This document shows, one piece after another, positions 57,990 to 64,000 of a stretch of 64,000 nt of DNA. Under the pieces are notes generated by a model. That model did not search any database. It saw only the letters and a program-made list of their open reading frames with translations, and was not told the origin of the DNA. Each line of letters begins with the position of its first letter. Position 1 is the stretch's first letter. Both the position numbers and the translations under genes were made by a program. This DNA is from Alphaproteobacteria bacterium (GTDB lineage: Bacteria > Pseudomonadota > Alphaproteobacteria > Caulobacterales > Maricaulaceae), in assembly GCA_016124675.1 (NCBI GenBank), contig WGNG01000008.1, positions 80,735-144,734 on the forward strand, given 5' to 3'.

Positions 57990-58358
57990 CTACAGCACCT
58001 CCGGCGCCAGGGAGACGATCTTCATGTGCTGCCTGGCGCGCAGCTCACGCGGCACCGGTCCGAAGATCCGGGTGCCGATCGGCTCGTTATTGTTGTTGAT
58101 CAGAACAGCCGCGTTCGTGTCGAAGCGGATCACCGATCCGTCACGGCGCTTGATGTCCTTGGCGGTGCGCACGACCACGGCCTTGCGCACATCGCCCTTT
58201 TTGACACGGCCCTTGGGAGTGGCTTCCTTGATCGAGACGACAATGATGTCGCCCACGCCCGCATAGCGCCGCTTCGCGCCGCCGAGCACCTTGATGCACT
58301 GCACGCGGCGGGCGCCGGAATTATCGGCCACCTCCAGATTGGTTTGCATCTGGATCAT
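57990..58358 (-). CDS. rplN: 50S ribosomal protein L14
   Basis: A 122-residue protein at the subunit interface: [27 protein letters not shown] and [20 protein letters not shown] are diagnostic. It follows rpsQ by 43 bp. Confidence 0.98.
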   Translation of the reverse strand: MIQMQTNLEVADNSGARRVQCIKVLGGAKRRYAGVGDIIVVSIKEATPKGRVKKGDVRKAVVVRTAKDIKRRDGSVIRFDTNAAVLINNNNEPIGTRIFGPVPRELRARQHMKIVSLAPEVL

Positions 58359-58401
58359 TGGAAGGTCTCCGTTATCGGAACACCGGCCCGCAGATCAGGC
58401 G

Positions 58402-58638
58402 TCACGCCTGATCGGGGACGATCTCCCACCGCTTGAGTTTCGATTTGGGCGCGCATTCCTGGATCTGGACGCGCTGTCCCACCTTGCCCACGCCATTTTC
58501 ATCATGAGCGTGGTATTTCTTGGACCGGCGCACGGTCTTGCGCAGCAGCGGGTGCAGGAAGGTGCGCTCGACGCGAACGACCACCGTCTTCTGCTGCTTG
58601 TCGCTGACCACGACGCCTTGAAGGATACGCTTTGGCAT
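58402..58638 (-). CDS. rpsQ: 30S ribosomal protein S17
   Basis: A 78-residue OB-fold protein. The start at ATG 58638 ([21 protein letters not shown]) is the family N-terminus; the frame stays open for 99 nt upstream inside rpmC and is not used. It contains [23 protein letters not shown]. Confidence 0.97.
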   Translation of the reverse strand: MPKRILQGVVVSDKQQKTVVVRVERTFLHPLLRKTVRRSKKYHAHDENGVGKVGQRVQIQECAPKSKLKRWEIVPDQA

Positions 58639-58642
58639 GACC

Positions 58643-58864
58643 TCAGCTCCCCTGGGTTTGAAGCGCGCGCCGGCGCTGATCCGTCTTGATCCGGGCGATG
58701 TCCCGGCGGATCTGCAAGAAGCGCGCGGTGTTCTCAAGCTGGCCGGTGGCCCGCTGGAACCGCAAATTGAACTGTTCTTTCTTCAGCCTGAGGAGCGAGT
58801 CCTGAAGCTGGTCGTCGCTCAGGGCGCGCACGTCTTCGCCCGTCAGTTGCTTGACCTTGGCCAT
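58643..58864 (-). CDS. rpmC: 50S ribosomal protein L29
   Basis: A 73-residue two-helix protein at the exit tunnel: [25 protein letters not shown] is diagnostic. Its ATG shares one base with the rplP stop. Confidence 0.98.
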   Translation of the reverse strand: MAKVKQLTGEDVRALSDDQLQDSLLRLKKEQFNLRFQRATGQLENTARFLQIRRDIARIKTDQRRRALQTQGS

Positions 58865-59289
58865 CAGCGCTCTCCCTGCTCGCCCGGACGGGTGACCACC
58901 CGGGTCTTGATCGGCAATTTGGCGGCGCCAAGGCGCAGCGCCTCGCGCGCCACATCGTCCGGCACGCCATCGATTTCAAACATGATCCGGCCCGGCTTGA
59001 CGCGGGCGGCCCAGAACTCGGGCGAGCCCTTGCCCTTACCCATCCGCACTTCGGTCGGCTTTTTCGACACCGGCACGTCCGGGAACACGCGGATCCACAC
59101 CCGGCCGGCGCGCTTCATGTGACGCGTGATGGCCCGGCGCGTCGCCTCGATCTGACGCGCCGTCACGCGCTCAGGCTCCAGAGCCTTCAGCCCGTAGGAG
59201 CCGAAGTTCAAGGTAAACCCGCCCTTGGCCACGCCGCTGATGCGGCCCTTGTGGGCCTTGCGGAATTTGGTGCGCTTCGGTTGAAGCAT
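58864..59289 (-). CDS. rplP: 50S ribosomal protein L16
   Basis: A 141-residue protein near the A site: [38 protein letters not shown] and [20 protein letters not shown]. Its stop overlaps the start of rpmC by one base. Confidence 0.98.
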   Translation of the reverse strand: MLQPKRTKFRKAHKGRISGVAKGGFTLNFGSYGLKALEPERVTARQIEATRRAITRHMKRAGRVWIRVFPDVPVSKKPTEVRMGKGKGSPEFWAARVKPGRIMFEIDGVPDDVAREALRLGAAKLPIKTRVVTRPGEQGER

Positions 59290-59313
59290 GGTGACAGCTC
59301 CCTGTTTGCGCTC

Positions 59314-60018
59314 TTATGCCGCCTGCCGGCCCGACCGCGTGCGCTGCTCGCCAGAGTCGAGCATGCGCTTTTCCTGGGCCATCGGGTCGTGCTCGAGGAT
59401 CTCGCCCTTGTAGATCCACACCTTCACGCCAATGATGCCCATCGCGGTCATGGCTTCGGCAAAGCCATAATCGATGTCGGCGCGCAGCGTGTGCAGCGGC
59501 ACCGAACCTTCGGAATACTTCTCGACGCGCGCGATCTCCGCGCCGCCCAGGCGTCCGCCCAGCATGATCTTGCAGCCCAGTGCGCCCATGCGCATCGTGG
59601 TCTGAAGCGAGCGCTTCATCGCGCGGCGGAACGCAATGCGGCGCTCCAGCTGCTGGGCGATGCTCTCGGCGACCAGGGTGGCGTCAACCTCAGGCTTGCG
59701 CACCTCAACCAGGTTGAGGAACACCTCGCCATCGACCATTTTCGAGATCTCCTTGCGGAGCTTCTCGATATCGCCGCCCTTCTTGCCGATGATCACACCC
59801 GGACGCGCCGTGTGGATGGTGATGCGGCACTTCTTGTGCGGGCGCTCGATGATGATGCGCGAGATAGACGCGGTCTTGAGCTTGTCCTTCAGGAACGCAC
59901 GGATCTTGATGTCTTCGTGCAGCAGATCGGCATATTCCTCGCCCTTGGCGTACCAGCGCGAGTCCCAGGTCCGGTTGATGCCGACACGAAGGCCGATCGG
60001 ATTGACTTTCTGACCCAT
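59314..60018 (-). CDS. rpsC: 30S ribosomal protein S3
   Basis: A 234-residue head protein at the mRNA entry. The start [24 protein letters not shown] is diagnostic. A KH domain ([19 protein letters not shown]) and the C-terminal [16 protein letters not shown] complete it. It shares one base with the end of rplV. Confidence 0.98.
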   Translation of the reverse strand: MGQKVNPIGLRVGINRTWDSRWYAKGEEYADLLHEDIKIRAFLKDKLKTASISRIIIERPHKKCRITIHTARPGVIIGKKGGDIEKLRKEISKMVDGEVFLNLVEVRKPEVDATLVAESIAQQLERRIAFRRAMKRSLQTTMRMGALGCKIMLGGRLGGAEIARVEKYSEGSVPLHTLRADIDYGFAEAMTAMGIIGVKVWIYKGEILEHDPMAQEKRMLDSGEQRTRSGRQAA

Positions 60019-60398
60019 CAGGCGGCCTCCTCAACTTCACGCACCACGATCGTCATCTCGGAGAACGGCTTGAGGATTTTCGCGCCGCGTCCGCGGGCGC
60101 GGGCCCGGAAGCGCTTCATGACCAGGTTCTTGCCGACATAGGCCTCGGCCACGACGAGGGAGTCGATGTCCAGACCATGATTGTTTTCCGCATTCGCGAC
60201 CGCCGACTGCAGCAGCTTCTTCACGTCCGCCGAGGCGCGCTTGCGCGAGAACTCGAGGTCGTTGAGCGCGCGCTCCACCTTCTTGCCACGGATCATCGCG
60301 GCAATGAGGTTCAGCTTTTGCGGGCTGATGCGCAGCATGCGCAGCTTGGCGCGCGCTTCGTTATCGGCGACCCGCCGGGGGTTCTTCGCCTGGCCCAT
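60018..60398 (-). CDS. rplV: 50S ribosomal protein L22
   Basis: A 126-residue tunnel-wall protein: [29 protein letters not shown] and the tunnel hairpin around [23 protein letters not shown]. It lies 2 bp after rpsS. Confidence 0.98.
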   Translation of the reverse strand: MGQAKNPRRVADNEARAKLRMLRISPQKLNLIAAMIRGKKVERALNDLEFSRKRASADVKKLLQSAVANAENNHGLDIDSLVVAEAYVGKNLVMKRFRARARGRGAKILKPFSEMTIVVREVEEAA

Positions 60399-60400
60399 CG

Positions 60401-60679
60401 CTACTTCCTCTTCGCCTTCTTGTCCGCCGCATGGCCGTAATAGGTGCGCGTCGGAGCGAACTCGCCCAGCTTGTGGCCGACCATCTCTTCAGAGACGACC
60501 ACCGGGATGAATTTGTTGCCGTTGTGCACCTGGAATGTCAGGCCCACGAATTGCGGCATCACCGTCGAGCGGCGCGACCACGTCTTGATCGCCTGCTTGC
60601 GCCCGGCAGCGTGCGCAGCGTCGGCTTTCTTCAGGAGGTGCCCGTCAACAAACGGGCCTTTCCAGACAGAGCGAGGCAT
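60401..60679 (-). CDS. rpsS: 30S ribosomal protein S19
   Basis: A 92-residue head protein: [20 protein letters not shown], then [21 protein letters not shown] and [21 protein letters not shown]. Confidence 0.98.
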   Translation of the reverse strand: MPRSVWKGPFVDGHLLKKADAAHAAGRKQAIKTWSRRSTVMPQFVGLTFQVHNGNKFIPVVVSEEMVGHKLGEFAPTRTYYGHAADKKAKRK

Positions 60680-60691
60680 GTCAGCCGTCCC

Positions 60692-61528
60692 CTAGCGTTT
60701 CTTGCGCTCGTGGCGCGAGCGGATGATGAATTTACTGGTCGATTTGTTCGACCGCGTGCGCGGACCCTTGGTCGGCTTGCCCCACGGGGTCACCGGGTGG
60801 CGGCCGCCCGAGGTGCGGCCTTCGCCGCCGCCGTGCGGGTGATCGACCGGGTTCATGGCCACGCCGCGCACCGACGGGCGCTTGCCCATGTGACGCTTGC
60901 GGCCGGCCTTGCCCAGATTGATGTTGAGGTGGTCCGCGTTCGACACCGCGCCGATCGTGGCCATGCAGTCCTGGTGCACCGCACGCAGCTCGCCGCTCAT
61001 CAGGCGCAGCTGGGCGTAGCCCGCATCACGGCCGACCAGCTGGGCGTAGGCCCCGGCCGAGCGGGCGATCTGGCCGCCCTTCAGGGGCTTCAGTTCGACA
61101 TTGTGCACGATCGTGCCGACCGGCATCGCCTTCAGCGGCATGGCGTTGCCCGGCTTCACGTCGACGCGCTCGCCTGCCAGAACGCTGTCACCCACCGCAA
61201 GGCGCTGCGGCGCCAGGATGTAGGCGAGTTCGCCGTCCTCATAGCGGATCAGCGCAATGAAGGCAGTGCGGTTGGGATCATACTCCAGCCGCTCGACCGT
61301 CGCGGGCACGTCGAACTTGCGGCGCTTGAAGTCGATGATGCGGTACAGGCGCTTGGCGCCGCCGCCAATCCGGCGGGCGGTGATGCGCCCGGTATTATTG
61401 CGGCCGCCATTCTTGCGCAGACCCTCCACGAGGGTCTTTTCCGGCTTGCCGGAATGCAGTTCGCTGCGGTCCACCAGCACAAGCGCGCGGCGGCCGGGCG
61501 AGGTCGGCTTGAAGAATTTCAGAGCCAT
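60692..61528 (-). CDS. rplB: 50S ribosomal protein L2
   Basis: A 278-residue protein essential for subunit association and the peptidyl transferase centre. It opens [19 protein letters not shown], with the C-terminal signature [33 protein letters not shown] containing the catalytically important His of the HPHGGGEG loop. Confidence 0.99.
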   Translation of the reverse strand: MALKFFKPTSPGRRALVLVDRSELHSGKPEKTLVEGLRKNGGRNNTGRITARRIGGGAKRLYRIIDFKRRKFDVPATVERLEYDPNRTAFIALIRYEDGELAYILAPQRLAVGDSVLAGERVDVKPGNAMPLKAMPVGTIVHNVELKPLKGGQIARSAGAYAQLVGRDAGYAQLRLMSGELRAVHQDCMATIGAVSNADHLNINLGKAGRKRHMGKRPSVRGVAMNPVDHPHGGGEGRTSGGRHPVTPWGKPTKGPRTRSNKSTSKFIIRSRHERKKR

Positions 61529-61552
61529 GGTCTCTCTCCTTCGTGCGCGCGT

Positions 61553-61846
61553 CTAGAGGCCCGTGGTGACGTCAATGGAGTGGCCCTCTTCGAGGGTCAC
61601 AACCGCTTTCTTGACGTCGTCACGCCGGCCCTTAATGCCGCGGAACCGTTTGGTTTTGCCCTTCTGGACAAGGGTGTTCACGGCCTTCACCTTGACCTTG
61701 AACAATTCCTCGACCGCCTCGGCGATGTCTTTCTTGGTCGCGCCCAGGGGCACGCGGAACACCACCTTGTTGTCTTCCGACAACAGGGTTGATTTCTCGG
61801 TGACCACCGGGGCGATCAGAGTGTCGTAATGACGCGGAGCGGGCAT
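61553..61846 (-). CDS. rplW: 50S ribosomal protein L23
   Basis: A 97-residue tunnel-exit protein where trigger factor and SRP dock: [30 protein letters not shown]. The ATG at 61846 overlaps the rplD stop in TGATG; a GTG one codon upstream is possible. Confidence 0.97.
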   Translation of the reverse strand: MPAPRHYDTLIAPVVTEKSTLLSEDNKVVFRVPLGATKKDIAEAVEELFKVKVKAVNTLVQKGKTKRFRGIKGRRDDVKKAVVTLEEGHSIDVTTGL

Positions 61847-62484
61847 CACGCAGCCTCCTGCGGCGCAAGCCGCTCGTTGATCCTGTCCAGGGCCGCACGC
61901 GTCAGCACCAGGGTGTCCCGGCGCAGCACGTCATAGACGTTCAACCCTTGCGCGGGCAGCACGTCGATAAGCGGCACATTGCGCGCGGCGCGCGCGAAAT
62001 TCTCGTCCAGAGTCTCGCCGTCAATGATCAGCGCATTGGTCAGGCCGAGCTTTTCAAACAGCGCCACCAGATCGCGCGTCTTGGGCGCATCCAGGCGCGC
62101 CTCGTCCAGCACGATCAGCTGATTGCCGCCCGCCTTGGCCGACAGCGCATGACGCAGGGCCAGCGCCCGGACCTTCTTGGGCAGGTCGGTGGCGTGCGAC
62201 CGCACGAGCGGCCCGTGGGCCACGCCGCCGCCGACAAAGTTCGGGGCCGAACGCGCGCCGTGGCGGGCGCCGCCGGTACCCTTCTGCTTGTACATTTTCT
62301 TGGTCGTGCGCGCGATCTCGCCGCGTTGCTTGACCTTGTGGGTGCCAGCCTGGCGGCGCGACAGCTGCCACTTCACGCAGCGGTGCAAAAGGTCGGCGCG
62401 GATATCGGCGATGCCGAAAATATCCGCGTTCAGCTCAACCGAGCCGGCCTTGCCGGAGTCCAGCTTGACGACGTCGATTTTCAT
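61846..62484 (-). CDS. rplD: 50S ribosomal protein L4
   Basis: A 212-residue protein with the tunnel-lining loop ([41 protein letters not shown]). In E. coli L4 represses its own operon; no such leader was tested here. It overlaps rplC by 4 nt. Confidence 0.98.
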   Translation of the reverse strand: MKIDVVKLDSGKAGSVELNADIFGIADIRADLLHRCVKWQLSRRQAGTHKVKQRGEIARTTKKMYKQKGTGGARHGARSAPNFVGGGVAHGPLVRSHATDLPKKVRALALRHALSAKAGGNQLIVLDEARLDAPKTRDLVALFEKLGLTNALIIDGETLDENFARAARNVPLIDVLPAQGLNVYDVLRRDTLVLTRAALDRINERLAPQEAA

Positions 62485-63260
62485 TGATTGGCCCCTTCAT
62501 TCCCGGCGTCAGCCCCGGCGGCGTCAATCTGGTCTGCGGCCGGAGCCTCCGGCATGTCGGCCTGCGCCGTGCGCAGGGCTGCGGGCCAGGGCAGATTGTC
62601 AGCGCCCACGCCCTTGACGGCATCGCGCACTTCAACCCACGACCCGGCCGAACCCGGAACCGCGCCCTTGACGAGGATCAGGCCGCGCTCGGCATCGACG
62701 CGCACCACTTCCAGCCCCTGCGTGGTGACACGCTCGGAGCCAAGATGACCGGCCATCTTCTTGCCCTTGAACACCTTGCCCGGATCCTGGCGCTGGCCGG
62801 TCGAACCGTGCGAACGGTGCGAGACCGAGACGCCGTGCGAGGCGCGCAGGCCGCCGAAATTCCAGCGCTTCATCGCGCCGGCGAAGCCCTTGCCGATGGT
62901 GATGCCCGCGATGTCGACCTTCTGGCCCGGCACGAAATGCTCGGCCGACAGCTCGGCGCCGGCGTCAACCAGCGCGTCCTCGCTCACGCGGAACTCCACC
63001 AGCTTGCGCTTGGGCTCGACCGACGCCTTGGCGAAGTGGCCGCGCATGGCTTTGGTGGTGCGGCGCACTTTCGCCTTGCCCACGCCCAGCTGCAGGGCGG
63101 TGTAGCCATCGCGCTCCACGGTGCGCTGGGCGACGACCTGGACGCCGCCATCCAGGTGCAGAACCGTGACCGGCACATGATTGCCTTCCGCAGTGAACAC
63201 GCGGGTCATTCCGAGCTTCTTGGCCACAAGGCCGGTGCGCAATTTAACCGACTGGCTCAT
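62481..63260 (-). CDS. rplC: 50S ribosomal protein L3
   Basis: A 259-residue protein that reaches into the peptidyl transferase centre ([45 protein letters not shown]). It has about 45 extra residues at the C-terminus, rich in Ala, Asp and Glu ([20 protein letters not shown]), beyond the E. coli length. Confidence 0.98.
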   Translation of the reverse strand: MSQSVKLRTGLVAKKLGMTRVFTAEGNHVPVTVLHLDGGVQVVAQRTVERDGYTALQLGVGKAKVRRTTKAMRGHFAKASVEPKRKLVEFRVSEDALVDAGAELSAEHFVPGQKVDIAGITIGKGFAGAMKRWNFGGLRASHGVSVSHRSHGSTGQRQDPGKVFKGKKMAGHLGSERVTTQGLEVVRVDAERGLILVKGAVPGSAGSWVEVRDAVKGVGADNLPWPAALRTAQADMPEAPAADQIDAAGADAGNEGANQ

Positions 63261-63264
63261 CGAC

Positions 63265-63579
63265 CTACGCTCCCAGCTTGATCTCGACGTCGACGCCAGC
63301 CGACAGGTCGAGCTTCATCAGCGCGTCAACGGTCTGCGGGGTCGGGTCGACAATATCGAGCACGCGCTTGTGCGTGCGGATCTCGAACTGCTCGCGCGAT
63401 TTCTTGTCGATGTGCGGGCCGCGCAGCACGGTGAACTTCTCGATGCGCGTGGGCAGCGGGATCGGCCCGCGCACGTTCGCGCCGGTGCGCTTCGCCGTGG
63501 ACACGATCTCGCGCGCCGACGAATCGAGCACGCGGTGATCAAACGCCTTCAGGCGGATGCGGATATTCTGTTGCGCCAT
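63265..63579 (-). CDS. rpsJ: 30S ribosomal protein S10
   Basis: A 104-residue protein, first gene of the S10 operon; it also serves as NusE in antitermination. Start at ATG 63579 ([26 protein letters not shown]); the longer open frame is not used. It continues with [39 protein letters not shown]. It lies 5 bp from rplC. Confidence 0.98.
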   Translation of the reverse strand: MAQQNIRIRLKAFDHRVLDSSAREIVSTAKRTGANVRGPIPLPTRIEKFTVLRGPHIDKKSREQFEIRTHKRVLDIVDPTPQTVDALMKLDLSAGVDVEIKLGA

Positions 63580-63713
63580 TGGTCCGGTCCCAACATGCAC
63601 AAGAGCCGCGCCAAGGGCCGGATCGCCCCCCGCAGCACTCGCGCGCCAAATTGTGTTCGCTTCAGGAGCTGCGTTTGCCCGCAAAGGGCACGGCCAGCTC
63701 GTCAGAGGGAGGG

Positions 63714-63742
63714 TGGATACTCTCACCTGCCCCGTCCGTCAA
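63714..63742 (-). promoter_or_regulatory. Sigma70-type promoter of the S10 operon
   Basis: On the minus strand TTGACG (63737-63742) and TATCCA (63714-63719) are separated by 17 bp, about 135 bp upstream of the rpsJ start. This leaves a leader long enough for control elements. Confidence 0.55.
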
Positions 63743-63822
63743 CACCTTGCATCCAGATTGCTGCGTCGAGACGGGGACATGTGCAGCGCCTTCAGCACTT
63801 TCCTTCCACCCCGAACGCAGCA

Positions 63823-63849
63823 CGGCCCGGCTCTGGGTGAGCCGGGCCG
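63823..63849 (-). terminator. Hairpin after tuf
   Basis: A perfect 10-bp stem (63823-63832 with 63840-63849) with a 7-nt loop, 33 nt beyond the tuf stop. No T-run follows, so termination may be incomplete and allow readthrough into the S10 operon. Confidence 0.55.
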
Positions 63850-63882
63850 CGCGTCAGCGTCGTGTGAAGGCGACGGCGAAGG

Positions 63883-64000
63883 CTATTCGACGATCTTGGC
63901 GACCACGCCCGCGCCGACCGTGCGCCCGCCTTCGCGGATGGCAAAGCGCAGCTTCTCTTCCATCGCGATCGGGGTGATCAGCTCGACATTGATCTCAACA
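63883..64000 (-). CDS. tuf: Elongation factor Tu, C-terminal end (gene continues beyond window)
   Basis: The last 39 codons of EF-Tu, the GTPase that carries aminoacyl-tRNA to the ribosome. They read [33 protein letters not shown], the standard domain 3 end, closing with AKIVE. Its place just before rpsJ is the usual str-to-S10 junction. Confidence 0.95.
   Translation of the reverse strand, partial: VEINVELITPIAMEEKLRFAIREGGRTVGAGVVAKIVE

Larger units (their letters stand above)
63580..63882. other. Gap between tuf and rpsJ
   Basis: About 300 bp hold the S10-operon promoter candidate, its leader, and the hairpin following tuf. No gene is supported. Confidence 0.6.

Overview
This window is high-GC, densely packed chromosomal DNA from an alphaproteobacterium. 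The gene set points to the Maricaulales/Caulobacterales group of stalked, dimorphic bacteria, something like Maricaulis, Oceanicaulis or Glycocaulis. The clearest marker is an SpmX-type polar protein (22484-24301): a degenerate lysozyme domain, a long Pro/Ala/Glu-rich linker and two C-terminal membrane helices. Outer-membrane TonB receptor use, TTG/GTG starts behind good Shine-Dalgarno sites, Tat-exported lipoproteins and alphaproteobacterial repeat elements fit. The genus is inference.

Layout. 1-5.7 kb: 3' end of uvrA, aqpZ, an NDUFAF6-like protein, sodB, a serine-hydrolase lipoprotein and a PuuD-like membrane protein. 5.7-7.2 kb: a small accessory patch with a Fic/HTH 'mobile mystery' pair beside tRNA-Asp. 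7.4-18.3 kb: a nutrient-acquisition region with a CE15-like esterase lipoprotein; a leftward operon of tandem-TetR regulator, exported PurB-like lyase and M14 carboxypeptidase lipoprotein joined by 4-nt overlaps; and, divergently, a TonB receptor, a secreted alpha/beta hydrolase and a DASS dicarboxylate transporter. 18.3-31 kb: tRNA-Val, pheA with an attenuator-like leader, a cyclophilin lipoprotein, isovaleryl-CoA dehydrogenase, spmX, a Kelch protein, tRNA-Leu, a FliN-like protein, lipB, small DUF805/TM2 membrane proteins, propionyl-CoA carboxylase alpha subunit and a K+ channel. 31-41.5 kb: a TauD-type dioxygenase, a CpcT-like protein, HicAB, a Tat-exported amine oxidase divergent from a dctPQM TRAP operon with a strong palindromic operator between them, an atypical crotonase, a DUF3598 protein, a pirin and queA. 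41.8-49.1 kb: two cyclophilins, coaD, a LysE exporter, gyrA and an HtrA protease, interspersed with palindromic repeats. 49.6-64 kb: the complete S10-spc-alpha ribosomal superoperon from rpsJ to rplQ, preceded by the end of tuf.

How genes work together. The superoperon, with secY, adk and rpoA, is ordinary housekeeping. The most novel-looking unit is 8.7-18.3 kb. A receptor for import, an M14D-type peptidase (a family known for acidic residues), a periplasmic lyase from a largely fumarate-releasing superfamily and an inner-membrane dicarboxylate transporter could together scavenge an acidic peptide-like or aspartyl-conjugated compound and import the released dicarboxylate. That pathway is inference from gene content. 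All domain and family calls come from reading the translated sequence; no database search was run.
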